Positions 43,561 through 52,549 of a stretch of DNA of 64,000 nucleotides are shown here, piece after piece. Source of the stretch: Mycobacterium basiliense (GTDB taxonomy: Bacteria > Actinomycetota > Actinomycetes > Mycobacteriales > Mycobacteriaceae); assembly GCF_900292015.1 (NCBI RefSeq), contig NZ_LR130759.1:5022001-5086000 (forward strand). The letters run 5' to 3'. Below the pieces are notes generated by a model, which saw only the letters and a program-made list of their open reading frames with translations, searched no databases and was not told the origin of the DNA. Every line of letters starts with the position of its first letter. The first letter of the stretch is position 1. The position numbers were made by a program, and so were the translations under genes.

Positions 43561-44349
43561 TTACGGGTGCTGACTGGAAACCGAAATCACCTCTCCGGTC
43601 AGGTAGCTGGAATAGTCGCTGGCCAAGAACGCGATGGTGGCCGCGACTTCCCAGGGTTCGGCCGCGCGACCGAACGCCTCGCCGGCGGACAGTCGGTCGA
43701 GTAATTCCGTCGAGGTCGTCTTGTCCAGGAACTTGTGCCGGGCGATGCTAGGTGAGACCGCATTGACCCGCACCCCGTGCTCGGCGGCTTCTATTGCGCT
43801 ACAACGGGTTAACGCCATCACCCCGGCCTTGGCGGCTGCGTAGTGCGACTGTGAATGTTGGGCTCGCCAGCCCAACACGCTGGCATTATTGACGATCACA
43901 CCACCGTGCGGCGCCTCGCGAAAGTAGCGCAGCGCCGCGCGGGTGGCACGGAACACCGAGGTGAGCGTCACATCCATCACGCGGTCCCATTCGTCGTCGG
44001 TCATATCAGCGACCGGGGTCTGCCCACCCAAGCCGGCATTGTTGACCAGTACGTCGAGTCTCCCCATCCGGGCGGTGGTCGAATCGATCAGCGCGTCAAC
44101 CTGGGCGGTGGACGTCACGTCGCATAACACGCTTTCGACCCGGCCCAACCCCAGCGCGGCCAGTTCCTCGGCGGTCTCCCCCAGCCTGCGCTCATGATGA
44201 TCGGAGATCACCACGTCGGCGCCCTCGGCCAGGGCCCGACGCGCGGTTGCCGACCCAATACCGGTTCCCGCCGCCGCGGTCACCACCACCACCTTGTCCA
44301 CCAAAAGACCGTGTCCAGCAATCTCTTTCGGCGCTTCAGACAAGCTCAT
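43561..44349 (-). CDS. ipdF: Short-chain dehydrogenase IpdF
   Basis: The 262-residue SDR has VVVTAAAGTGIGSATARRALAEGA, VNNAGLGGQTP and catalytic YAAAK. In M. tuberculosis IpdF (Rv3559c) oxidises a hydroxyl of the HIP-derived CoA thioester. Its start overlaps the fadE30 stop (ATGA), so ipdF and fadE30 form one operon under the KstR2 site at 45512-45525. Confidence 0.93.
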   Translation of the reverse strand: MSLSEAPKEIAGHGLLVDKVVVVTAAAGTGIGSATARRALAEGADVVISDHHERRLGETAEELAALGLGRVESVLCDVTSTAQVDALIDSTTARMGRLDVLVNNAGLGGQTPVADMTDDEWDRVMDVTLTSVFRATRAALRYFREAPHGGVIVNNASVLGWRAQHSQSHYAAAKAGVMALTRCSAIEAAEHGVRVNAVSPSIARHKFLDKTTSTELLDRLSAGEAFGRAAEPWEVAATIAFLASDYSSYLTGEVISVSSQHP

Positions 44350-45494
44350 CCCTTAGCCTCCCGGGGCAAGCCGAGCACCCGCTCGGCAATGATATTGCGC
44401 TGGATCTCGTTGGAACCGCCATAGATGGTGTCGGCCCGAGTGAACAGGTATAACCGCTGCCATTCGTCGAACTCGCTGTCCGGCATGGTCATCCCCGGCC
44501 GGCCGATCACGTCCATCGCCAGCTCACCCAAGTCACGATGCCAGTTGGCCCACAACAACTTTGACACGTTGTCCTGGCCCGGCTGCTCAACATCCATGGT
44601 GGCCAGCGCATAGCTGCGCATGGCCCGCAGTCCGGTCCACGCCCGGGTCAGCCGCTCCCGGATGAACGGATCCTCGACGGCACCGGTGCGGCGCGCAAGC
44701 TCAACCAGATTGGAAAGCTCTCGCGCGTAGACGATCTGCTGGCCTAGCGTCGAAACTCCACGCTCGAAAGTCAGCGTGCCCATCGCGACTCGCCAGCCGT
44801 CGCCCGGCTGGCCGACCACCATGCCGGCGTCCGTGCGGGCATCGTCGAAAAACACCTCATTGAACTCGGCGGTGCCGGTGATCTGGACGATCGGGCGGAT
44901 CTGCACACCCGGCTGATCCAGCGGCACGAGCAGGTACGACAGGCCGGCGTGCCGCTTGGAGCCCTTGACGGTGCGGGCGACCACAAAGCACCACTGCGAC
45001 AGGTGGGCCAGCGAGGTCCACACTTTCTGGCCGTTGATCACCCACTGGTCGCCGTCCAGTTCGGCGGTGGTCGACACGTTGGCCAGGTCACTGCCGGCGC
45101 CAGGCTCGGAATATCCCTGACACCACAGCTCGGTGACGTCGAGGATGCGCGGCAGGAATCGCTGTTGCTGCTCCTGCGTTCCGAACGCGATAAGCGTCGG
45201 CCCCAACAGCTCCTCGCCGAAGTGGTTGACCTTGTCCGGCGCGTCGGCGCGGGCGTACTCCTCATAGAACGCCACCCGGTGCGCGGTGGAAAGCCCGCGG
45301 CCACCGTGCTCGACCGGCCACCCCAGGCAGGTCAGTCCCGCGGCAGCGAGATGCTGGTTCCAGGACCGGCGTTCTTCGAACGCCTCGTGTTCGCGCCCCG
45401 GCCCGCCCCGACCCTTGAGTGCAGCGAATTCGCCGACCAAATTGTCGGTGAGCCACTCGCGGACCTCCGCCCGGAACTGCTCGACGTCCTGCAT
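44346..45494 (-). CDS. fadE30: HIP-pathway acyl-CoA dehydrogenase FadE30
   Basis: The 382-residue ACAD starts MQDVEQFRAEVREWLTDNLVGE. Motifs: GYSEPGAGSDLANVSTTAELDGDQWVINGQKVWTSLAH, and YGGSNEIQRNIIAERVLGLPRE at the C-terminus. It desaturates the propionyl side chain of a HIP-CoA-type thioester. Divergent from fadD3, sharing the KstR2 operator. Confidence 0.93.
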   Translation of the reverse strand: MQDVEQFRAEVREWLTDNLVGEFAALKGRGGPGREHEAFEERRSWNQHLAAAGLTCLGWPVEHGGRGLSTAHRVAFYEEYARADAPDKVNHFGEELLGPTLIAFGTQEQQQRFLPRILDVTELWCQGYSEPGAGSDLANVSTTAELDGDQWVINGQKVWTSLAHLSQWCFVVARTVKGSKRHAGLSYLLVPLDQPGVQIRPIVQITGTAEFNEVFFDDARTDAGMVVGQPGDGWRVAMGTLTFERGVSTLGQQIVYARELSNLVELARRTGAVEDPFIRERLTRAWTGLRAMRSYALATMDVEQPGQDNVSKLLWANWHRDLGELAMDVIGRPGMTMPDSEFDEWQRLYLFTRADTIYGGSNEIQRNIIAERVLGLPREAKG

Positions 45495-45511
45495 GACCTG
45501 TAGGCTAACCT

Positions 45512-45525
45512 ACCAAGCACTTGCT
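45512..45525. promoter_or_regulatory. KstR2 operator between fadE30-ipdF and fadD3 operons
   Basis: ACCAAGCACTTGCT carries the CAAG-NN-CTTG core. It is 18 bp from the fadE30 start and 28 bp from the fadD3 start, so a single site can repress both directions. Confidence 0.87.
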
Positions 45526-45552
45526 TTGTTAGCGGCTTGCCAGAGGACCATG

Positions 45553-47073
45553 ATGACTAGCGATCCCCGCACCGTACCCGCGGCGCTCGATCGTTTTGCC
45601 CGCCAGTTCCCGGACCACCACGCATTGGTCACCGACGAGCGCTGCTTCACCGCCGCTGGGCTGAGAGAAGAGGTGTACCGTGCGACAGCGGCGCTGGTCG
45701 GGCTTGGTGTCGAGCCCGGAGACCGAGTGGCGATGTGGTCGCCGAACACGTGGCATTGGGTGGTGGCCTGCCTGGCCATCCAGCACGCCGGCGCCGCCAT
45801 GGTGCCGCTGAACACCCGCTATACCGCCGACGAAGCGGCCGACATCCTGGCCCGAACCGGGGCACCGGTGCTGTTCGCGATGGGCCGCTTCCTTGGCACC
45901 GACCGGGTGGCAGCGTTGGGCCGCAAAGCCTTGCCCACGCTGCGGCACATCGTGCGGGTGCCGATCGAGGAACGCGACGGCACCTGGGACGAGTTCATCG
46001 CCGGCGGTACCGACACCGATGCCGCCTACGCCCGGGCAGCCGCCGTTACCCCAGATGACATCAGCGACATCCTGTTCACCTCGGGCACCACCGGACGTAG
46101 CAAGGGCGTTCTGTGCGCGCACCGGCAATCGCTGTCCGCCTCGGCATCGTGGGCCGCCAACGGCAAGATCACCAACGATGATCGCTACCTATGCATCAAC
46201 CCGTTCTTTCACAACTTCGGCTACAAGGCGGGCATCCTCGCCTGTCTGCAAACCGGCGCAACGCTTTACCCGCACCTGACCTTCGATCCGCTGCGCACTC
46301 TGCAAGCGATCGAACAGCACCGCATCACCGTGCTGCCCGGCCCGCCCACCATCTACCAGACCCTGCTTGACCACCCGGCACGCCAGGAGTACGACTTGAG
46401 TTCGCTTCGGTTCGCGGTGACCGGCGCGGCCACCGTGCCGGTGGTGTTGGTGGAGCGCATGCAGTCCGAACTTGACATCGACATTGTGCTGACCGCCTAC
46501 GGCCTAACCGAAGCCAACGGGATGGGGACGATGTGCCGTGCCGAGGACGACGCGGCGACCGTCGCGACCACGTGCGGGCGCCCGTTCGCCGATTTTGAGT
46601 TGCGGATCGCAGATGGTGGTGAAGTCCTGCTGCGAGGACCGAATGTCATGCTCGGCTACCTCGATGACCCGACGGCCACCGCCGCGGCCGTCGACGCCGA
46701 CGGCTGGTTGCACACCGGGGATGTCGGTGAGGTCGACTCCGCCGGAAACCTACGCATCACCGACCGGCTCAAAGACATGTATATCTGTGGAGGATTCAAC
46801 GTCTATCCCGCCGAAATCGAGCAGGTGCTGGCGCGCATGGATGGCGTCGCCGACGTTGCGGTGATCGGGGTTCCCGACCAACGGCTGGGCGAAGTTGGCC
46901 GAGCGTTCGTGGTCACTCGGCCAGGTGCAACACTCGACGAAACGTCGGTGATCACCTACACCCGTGAGCATTTGGCGAACTTCAAGGCACCCCGATCGGT
47001 GCGGTTCGTCGACTCGCTGCCGCGCAATGCCGGCGGCAAGGTGGTCAAACCACAACTGCGAGAGTTGGCCTGA
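45553..47073 (+). CDS. fadD3: HIP-CoA synthetase FadD3
   Basis: The 506-residue acyl-CoA synthetase has the phosphate-binding motif ILFTSGTTGRSKGVLCAH, YGLTEANGMGTM, DGWLHTGDVG, CGGFNVYPAEIEQVLA and the adenylation lysine in NAGGKVVKPQLREL. FadD3 activates HIP with CoA and makes the KstR2 inducer. Start ATG 45553 (MTSDPRTVPAALDRF) is preferred over ATG 45550 because AGAGGA is five bases upstream. Leads the fadD3-fadE31-fadE32-fadE33-aspB chain. Confidence 0.95.
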   Translation: MTSDPRTVPAALDRFARQFPDHHALVTDERCFTAAGLREEVYRATAALVGLGVEPGDRVAMWSPNTWHWVVACLAIQHAGAAMVPLNTRYTADEAADILARTGAPVLFAMGRFLGTDRVAALGRKALPTLRHIVRVPIEERDGTWDEFIAGGTDTDAAYARAAAVTPDDISDILFTSGTTGRSKGVLCAHRQSLSASASWAANGKITNDDRYLCINPFFHNFGYKAGILACLQTGATLYPHLTFDPLRTLQAIEQHRITVLPGPPTIYQTLLDHPARQEYDLSSLRFAVTGAATVPVVLVERMQSELDIDIVLTAYGLTEANGMGTMCRAEDDAATVATTCGRPFADFELRIADGGEVLLRGPNVMLGYLDDPTATAAAVDADGWLHTGDVGEVDSAGNLRITDRLKDMYICGGFNVYPAEIEQVLARMDGVADVAVIGVPDQRLGEVGRAFVVTRPGATLDETSVITYTREHLANFKAPRSVRFVDSLPRNAGGKVVKPQLRELA

Positions 47074-48207
47074 ATGGACCTGAATTTCGACGAAGAGACA
47101 CTGACCTTCCGGACCGAGGTGCGCGAGTTCCTGGCCGCCAATACAGAAGCCATTCCCACCGAGTCCTACGACAACGCCGAAGGCTTTGCCCAGCATCGGC
47201 GTTGGGACCGGGTGCTCTTCGACGCGGGCCTCTCGGTGATCACCTGGCCGAGAAAATATGGCGGCCGTGACGCACCACTGCTGCACTGGGTGGTGTTCGA
47301 GGAGGAATACTTTCACTCCGGAGCGCCGGGACGGGCCAGTGCCAATGGCACATCAATGCTGGCGCCGACGCTGTTCGCACACGGTACCCAGGAGCAGTTG
47401 GACCGGATCCTGCCCAACATGGCTAGCGGCGAACAGATCTGGGCCCAAGCGTGGTCTGAGCCCGAATCCGGCAGCGACCTGGCGTCATTGCGCTCCACAG
47501 CGACCAAGGTGGACGGCGGCTGGCTGCTCAACGGCCAGAAGATATGGAGTTCACGGGCGCCGTTCGCGGACATGGGATTCGGCCTGTTTCGCTCCGACCC
47601 ATCCGCCGAGCGGCATCGCGGACTGACTTATTTCATGTTCGATCTGAAGGCCAAGGGTATTACGGTACGGCCGATCGTTCAGCTGGGCGGCGACACCGGC
47701 TTCGGCGAGATTTTCCTCGACGACGTTTTCGTGCCCGACCACGACGTGATCGGCACCCCGAACGACGGCTGGCGGGCCGCCATGAGCACTTCGAGCAACG
47801 AACGCGGCATGTCGTTGCGCAGCCCAGCCCGCTTTCTGGCGGCCGCAGAACGACTGGTGCAGTTGTGGAAAGACAGCGGCTCGCCGACCACGTTCGCCGA
47901 CCGGGTTGCCGATGCGTGGATCAAGGCGCAGGCCTACCGGTTACAGACGTTTGGGACCGTGTCCAGATTGGCCGCCGGTGGCGAGCTGGGCGCAGAATCG
48001 TCGGTAACCAAAGTGTTCTGGTCGGACCTCGACGTCGAGATTCATCAGACTGCACTCGACCTCCGTGGCGCCGACGGCGAGCTGGCCGGTCCGTGGACCG
48101 AAGGCTTGCTGTTCGCCCTTGGTGGGCCAATCTACGCCGGCACCAACGAGATCCAGCGCAACATCATTTCTGAACGACTGCTGGGTTTGCCGCGAGAGAA
48201 GAAGTGA
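47074..48207 (+). CDS. fadE31: Acyl-CoA dehydrogenase FadE31
   Basis: The 377-residue ACAD starts MDLNFDEETLTFRTEVREFL directly at the fadD3 stop. It has AWSEPESGSDLASLRSTATKVDGGWLLNGQKIWSS and IYAGTNEIQRNIISERLLGLPREKK. It belongs to the KstR2 regulon and probably pairs with FadE32 or FadE33 as a heterotetramer. The stop overlaps the fadE32 GTG. Confidence 0.93.
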   Translation: MDLNFDEETLTFRTEVREFLAANTEAIPTESYDNAEGFAQHRRWDRVLFDAGLSVITWPRKYGGRDAPLLHWVVFEEEYFHSGAPGRASANGTSMLAPTLFAHGTQEQLDRILPNMASGEQIWAQAWSEPESGSDLASLRSTATKVDGGWLLNGQKIWSSRAPFADMGFGLFRSDPSAERHRGLTYFMFDLKAKGITVRPIVQLGGDTGFGEIFLDDVFVPDHDVIGTPNDGWRAAMSTSSNERGMSLRSPARFLAAAERLVQLWKDSGSPTTFADRVADAWIKAQAYRLQTFGTVSRLAAGGELGAESSVTKVFWSDLDVEIHQTALDLRGADGELAGPWTEGLLFALGGPIYAGTNEIQRNIISERLLGLPREKK

Positions 48208-49145
48208 CCGTGGAGTTTCAACTAGACGAACAGCAGCGTGATTTCGCGGCCAGCATCGACGCGGCGCTCGGCGCCGCGGATCTGCCCGGTGCCGTCCGGG
48301 CCTGGTCCGCGGGCGAGGTGGCACCCGGTCGCAAGATGTGGGAGCAATTGGCCAACCTCGGAGTCACCGCGTTGATCGTGCCGGAGAAGTTCGATGGGCT
48401 CGGCGCCAGCCCCGTTGATCTGGTGGTCGCGCTCGAACGCCTGGGGCGATGGTGTGCGCCCGGGCCGATTACCGAGTCCATTGCCGTGGCACCAGTTTTG
48501 CTTGCCGACGACGATCGCAGCACCCAGCTGGCGTCCGGTGAACTGATCGTCACCGTCGCGATGCCGCCGCACGTCCCGCGCGCGGTGGACGCCGACAGCG
48601 CCGGGCTGCTGCTGCTGGTTGATGAAGACGGCGTCAGTGAGGGTTTGTCAGGCGACTGCCGCCAGTCCGTTGATCCCAGCCGCCGCCTCTACGAGGTGGC
48701 GCCGGCCGGCGAATCCTGGCAGGCCGATATCAAACGGGCCTATGAGTTCGGCGCGTTGGCCACCGCGGCGCAGCTGGTCGGGGCCGCGGAGGCCTTATTG
48801 CACGTGACCGTCGACTACGCCAAGCAACGCACGCAGTTCGGCCGGGTTATCGGCTCCTATCAGGCGATCAAGCACAGGCTTGCCGACGTGCATATCGCGA
48901 TCGAGTTGGCCAGGCCCTTGGTATACGGCGCCGCCTTGTCACTGGCACCGCGTGACGTCAGTGCCGCCAACGTGGCTGCGGGCGAGGCCGGTCTGCTGGC
49001 CGCCCGCTGTGCGTTGCAGACGCACGGTGCGATCGGTTTCACCCAGGAAAACGACTTGTCGATGTGGCTGCTGCGGGTGCAGGCTTTGCGTTCGGCGTGG
49101 GGTACGCCCGCGGCGCATCGACGTCGGGTGCTTGAAGCGCTATGA
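48204..49145 (+). CDS. fadE32: Acyl-CoA dehydrogenase subunit FadE32
   Basis: The 313-residue short ACAD subunit starts at GTG 48204 (GTGA overlap). It has a divergent N-terminal half and a C-terminal half with VDYAKQRTQFGRVIGSYQAIKHRLADVHIAIE and LQTHGAIGFTQENDLSMWLLR. In M. tuberculosis FadE31-33 work in C/D ring degradation. Its TGA overlaps an ATG at 49142 that opens the MIRU array. Confidence 0.92.
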   Translation: MTVEFQLDEQQRDFAASIDAALGAADLPGAVRAWSAGEVAPGRKMWEQLANLGVTALIVPEKFDGLGASPVDLVVALERLGRWCAPGPITESIAVAPVLLADDDRSTQLASGELIVTVAMPPHVPRAVDADSAGLLLLVDEDGVSEGLSGDCRQSVDPSRRLYEVAPAGESWQADIKRAYEFGALATAAQLVGAAEALLHVTVDYAKQRTQFGRVIGSYQAIKHRLADVHIAIELARPLVYGAALSLAPRDVSAANVAAGEAGLLAARCALQTHGAIGFTQENDLSMWLLRVQALRSAWGTPAAHRRRVLEAL

Positions 49146-49219
49146 CTCGAGGAAAAGCCGCGCCAATGACCCGCGCCGGCGACGATGCAGAGCGAAGCGA
49201 TGAGGAGGAGCGGCGCCCA
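49142..49219 (+). CDS. Mini-ORF at the head of the MIRU array
   Basis: From ATG 49142, which overlaps the fadE32 TGA, a 25-codon frame reads MTRGKAAPMTRAGDDAERSD and then EEERRP, with a TGA that overlaps the next ATG (49219). An internal ATG at 49166 is the start of repeat unit 1. Whether the peptide is made or matters is unknown; its likely value is keeping ribosomes moving from fadE32 towards fadE33. Confidence 0.4.
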
Positions 49220-49483
49220 TGAATCGCGCCAGCGACGATGCAGAGCGAAGCGATGAGGAGGAGCGGCGCCCATGAATCGCGCCAGCGACGATGCAGAGCG
49301 AAGCGATGAGGAGGAGCGGCGCCCATGAATCGCGCCAGCGACGATGCAGAGCGAAGCGATGAGGAGGAGCGGCGCCCATGAATCGCGCCAGCGACGATGC
49401 AGAGCGAAGCGATGAGGAGGAGCGGCGCCCATGAATCGCGCCAGCGACGATGCAGAGCGAAGCGATGAGGAGGAGCGGCGCCC
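49166..49483 (+). repeat. MIRU-type tandem repeat, 6 x 53 bp
   Basis: Six direct units of 53 bp begin at 49166, 49219, 49272, 49325, 49378 and 49431. Units 2-6 look identical; unit 1 differs at three positions near its start. The sequence (ATG...GACGATGCAGAGCGAAGCGA...GAGGAGGAG...) is that of mycobacterial interspersed repetitive units. Each unit encodes MNRASDDAERSDEEERRP (MTRAGDD... in unit 1), with its stop overlapping the next ATG as ATGA, and each has a GAGGAGGAG ribosome-site-like run eight bases before that ATG. The last unit delivers ATGA onto the fadE33 start at 49484. The copy number is probably variable between strains. Confidence 0.9.
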
Positions 49484-50434
49484 ATGAATGACGAGCGCCA
49501 GATGCTGCGGGAAACGGTCGCCGCGCTGGTGGCCAAACACGCCGAGCCGGCTGCGGTGCGGGCGGCGATGGAATCCGAACGCGGCTATGACGAGTCGCTG
49601 TGGCGGCTGCTGTGCGAGCAAGTTGGCGCGGCGGCCCTGGTGATCCCCGAAGAGTTGGGCGGTGCGGGTGGCGAAATAGCAGACGCTGCAACAGTTCTGC
49701 AAGAGCTTGGCAGGGCACTGGTGCCCTCTCCCCTGCTGGGCACCACCCTCGCCGAGTTGGCACTGTTGGCCGCACCCACACCGGAGGCCGAGACGCTCGA
49801 AGCGCTAGCCGACGGTCGCTCGATCGGCGCGCTGGTGCTCGACCCCGACTACGTGGTCAACGGGGACATCGCCGATGTCGTGGTCGCTATCGAGGACGGC
49901 AAGCTCAGCCGGTGGACCCGCTTCGATGCGCGGCCCGTTGCCGCCATGGATCCCACCCGCCGGCTGGCCCTGGTACGGCCCGAGGAAAAGACCGCGATGG
50001 GTCCTGACCCCGGCGTCGCCGACGCCGCGGCCATTCTGTTGGCGGCTGAACAGATCGGCGCCGCCGAGCGCTGTTTGGAGCTGACCGTTGAATACGCCAA
50101 GAACCGGGTGCAGTTCGGTCGTCCAATTGGCAGCTTCCAGGCGCTTAAGCATCGGATGGCCGATCTTTACGTGACCGTCGCCGCGGCCCGGGCCGTCGTC
50201 GCCGACGCATGCGACCAACCCACACCCACCAATGCCGCCACCGCGCGACTGGCGGCCTGCGAAGCACTCAACGTGGTGTCCGCCGAGGGCATCCAGTTGC
50301 ATGGTGGCATCGCGATCACCTGGGAACACGATATGCATCTGTATTTCAAGCGTGCCCACGGCAGCACCCATCTGCTACCTCCGCCGAGAGAGCTGCTGCG
50401 CCGGTTGGAGTCCGAGGCGATACCCGCATCATGA
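49484..50434 (+). CDS. fadE33: Acyl-CoA dehydrogenase subunit FadE33
   Basis: The 316-residue short ACAD subunit starts MNDERQMLRETVAALVAKHAEP. C-terminal motifs are VEYAKNRVQFGRPIGSFQALKHRMADLYVTVAAARAV and IQLHGGIAITWEHDMHLYFKRAHG. The ribosome site GAGGAGGAG and the upstream overlapping stop codon come from the last MIRU unit. The stop overlaps the aspB ATG (ATGA). It likely forms a heteromeric dehydrogenase with another FadE of the operon. Confidence 0.92.
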   Translation: MNDERQMLRETVAALVAKHAEPAAVRAAMESERGYDESLWRLLCEQVGAAALVIPEELGGAGGEIADAATVLQELGRALVPSPLLGTTLAELALLAAPTPEAETLEALADGRSIGALVLDPDYVVNGDIADVVVAIEDGKLSRWTRFDARPVAAMDPTRRLALVRPEEKTAMGPDPGVADAAAILLAAEQIGAAERCLELTVEYAKNRVQFGRPIGSFQALKHRMADLYVTVAAARAVVADACDQPTPTNAATARLAACEALNVVSAEGIQLHGGIAITWEHDMHLYFKRAHGSTHLLPPPRELLRRLESEAIPAS

Positions 50435-51597
50435 CCAATCGTGTCGCCCTGCGAGCAGGTATCCCACCGTTTCACGTGATGGACGTCTGGCTGGCGGCCG
50501 CGGAGCGCCAGCGCACACACGGTGATCTGGTGAATCTTTCGGCGGGCCAGCCCAGCGCGGGCGCACCTGAGCCGGTGCGCGCCGCCGCGGCCGCCGCCTT
50601 GCACCTCAATCAACTGGGCTACACCGTGGCGCTGGGTATTCCGGAGCTTCGTGACGCCATCGCCGCGGATTACCAACGGCGGCATGGCATCTCTGTCGAA
50701 CGAGACGCGGTGGTGATTACCACCGGATCGTCGGGCGGCTTCCTGCTCGCATTCCTGGCCTGCTTCGATGTCGGCGATCGGGTGGCGATGGCCAGTCCAG
50801 GCTACCCGTGCTACCGCAACATCCTGACCGCATTGGGGTGTGAGGTCGTGGAGCTCCACTGCGGGCCGGCGACCCGATTCCAACCCACTGCGCAGATGCT
50901 TGCCGAACTGGACCCACCGGTGCGGGGCGTGGTTGTCGCCAGCCCGGCCAACCCCACCGGAACGGTCATCCCCGCCGAGGAGCTGACGGCGATCGCGTCC
51001 TGGTGCGATGAGTCGGGGGCTCGGCTGATCAGCGACGAGGTTTACCACGGCCTGGTTTACCCGGGTGCACCGCAGACCAGCTGCGCTTGGCAAACCTCGC
51101 GGAATTCGGTGGTAGTGAACAGCTTTTCGAAGTATTACGCGATGACGGGGTGGCGACTGGGCTGGCTGCTGGTACCCACCGAGCTGCGCCGCGCGGTTGA
51201 TTGTCTCACCGGCAATTTCACCATCTGCCCACCGGTGTTATCGCAGATTTCGGCGGTATCGGCCTTCACCCCTGAGGCCACCGCCGAGGCCGAGGCCAAT
51301 CTGCGTCACTACGCCCTGAACCGTTCGTTGCTGCTCGATGGTCTACGTGGTATCGGCATTGACCGACTGGCGCCCACCGACGGCGCGTTCTACGTCTATG
51401 CCGACGTCTCAGACTTCACCACCGATTCGCTAACGTTCTGCTCAAAGTTGCTGGCTGACACGGGCGTTGCTATCGCGCCGGGCATCGACTTCGACACCGT
51501 ACGGGGTAATGCGTTTGTCCGGATGTCATTCGCCGGGCCGACCAGCGACATCGAAGACGCGGTGCACCGGATCGGGTCTTGGCTGCCCCGACGCTAG
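50431..51597 (+). CDS. aspB: PLP-dependent aminotransferase AspB
   Basis: The 388-residue fold-type I aminotransferase has TTGSSGGFLLAFLA, SPANPTGTVIP, SDEVYHGLVY and the PLP lysine in NSFSKYYAMTGWRLGWL. It is annotated as an aspartate-type aminotransferase; the true amino donor and acceptor are unknown. It is coupled to fadE33 by ATGA and so belongs to the KstR2 operon by position, although no steroid step needs an aminotransferase. Ends nine bases from the convergent nat gene. Confidence 0.9.
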   Translation: MTNRVALRAGIPPFHVMDVWLAAAERQRTHGDLVNLSAGQPSAGAPEPVRAAAAAALHLNQLGYTVALGIPELRDAIAADYQRRHGISVERDAVVITTGSSGGFLLAFLACFDVGDRVAMASPGYPCYRNILTALGCEVVELHCGPATRFQPTAQMLAELDPPVRGVVVASPANPTGTVIPAEELTAIASWCDESGARLISDEVYHGLVYPGAPQTSCAWQTSRNSVVVNSFSKYYAMTGWRLGWLLVPTELRRAVDCLTGNFTICPPVLSQISAVSAFTPEATAEAEANLRHYALNRSLLLDGLRGIGIDRLAPTDGAFYVYADVSDFTTDSLTFCSKLLADTGVAIAPGIDFDTVRGNAFVRMSFAGPTSDIEDAVHRIGSWLPRR

Positions 51598-51606
51598 CCG
51601 CCGGCG

Positions 51607-52443
51607 TTATCGCGCGGCGAAGCAGGTTTCTTCGATGCGGCCTTCCAGCGCACTACGCTCCCCGACCTCGGCCAGGTTGATGCCGAACCGGACACCCAGC
51701 GTGTCTACAACCGCGGCAGGAGTGTCCAGAACGGTCTTCTCGGTCAGGCCCCCGCGGTGGATGGCCAGGGTGCGCCCCGTCAAGTTCCACCGGGCGTCGG
51801 CGGTAACGGTCGCGGCCATCAAGCCGGTGACGAAGTGCGATGACGGGTGAGTCGAGACAAACCAACACGCCACCTTCAGGTCGATCGGCGGTCGGGTGAG
51901 CGTGCTGAACTCGTATAGCGCCTGCCACTCGTCGCGAACCATGGCCTGCAAGACCAGCCCGTCGCCACGATCATCCAGGCGAAACGGTTCGTGGGTCGTT
52001 TGTTGGGTGCTGCCCGTTTCGATCCGAATCGGAGAGGTCGGGGTCTGGCCGCCGAACCCGACGTCCACCAGATACGACCCTTGCGAGCCGGGAAAGGTCA
52101 CCGCCAGCACGGTGTGTGTCTGTGCGGACAGCGGCGCGTCTGGCGGGGCCATCCACACGACTCGTCCGGCCAGTCTGCGTACCTGATAGCCCAATTCTGC
52201 CAGCACGTATCCCATCAGTCCGTTGTGCTCATAGCAGTAGCCACCGCGGCGCCGGTGAACCAGCTTGTCGGCCAGCGCTGCTGGACTCAGGTCGTCGACC
52301 GGCACTCCCATGAGCGGATCGAGGTTTTCGAACGGAATCGTGCGCGTGTGGGCGGTCACCAGATCCCGCAATACCTCCAGGGTCGGTTCGGTGCCGCCAC
52401 CATAGTTGATGCGTTCGAAGTATCTGGTCAGGTCCAGCGTCAT
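51607..52443 (-). CDS. nat: Arylamine N-acetyltransferase NAT
   Basis: The 278-residue NAT has the catalytic triad in RRGGYCYEHN (Cys), AQTHTVLAV (His) and YLVDVGFGG (Asp). It transfers acetyl or propionyl groups from CoA to arylamines, and in M. tuberculosis it is tied to cholesterol catabolism, where it is co-transcribed with hsaA-D. Start ATG 52443 (MTLDLTRYFERINYGG). Here nat is separated from hsaB by about 3.4 kb carrying the thioredoxin/CcdA/M56/BlaI island, so it must use its own promoter. Confidence 0.94.
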   Translation of the reverse strand: MTLDLTRYFERINYGGGTEPTLEVLRDLVTAHTRTIPFENLDPLMGVPVDDLSPAALADKLVHRRRGGYCYEHNGLMGYVLAELGYQVRRLAGRVVWMAPPDAPLSAQTHTVLAVTFPGSQGSYLVDVGFGGQTPTSPIRIETGSTQQTTHEPFRLDDRGDGLVLQAMVRDEWQALYEFSTLTRPPIDLKVACWFVSTHPSSHFVTGLMAATVTADARWNLTGRTLAIHRGGLTEKTVLDTPAAVVDTLGVRFGINLAEVGERSALEGRIEETCFAAR

Positions 52444-52549
52444 AGGGCCATTCTGCTGGCAACCTTGCCTCGCGCGCCTACCCAGGCGACCGAAAGCCAT
52501 TGTTCGGGTGAGCGCCGCCGTGCGGCACATCGGTGAGAGTGTGTCACGG

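Noticed and set aside
49166..49483. CRISPR-like reading of the tandem repeat
   Set aside because: The units are directly adjacent with no unique spacers, and no cas genes are present; it is a tandem MIRU array.
49039..49781. Long minus-strand frames with a repeated HRFALHRR / ARFMGAAPP pattern
   Set aside because: They are the antisense translation of the 53-bp MIRU units. The repeat cycles through all three frames, so the same words appear in each; no start signal or family supports a gene.
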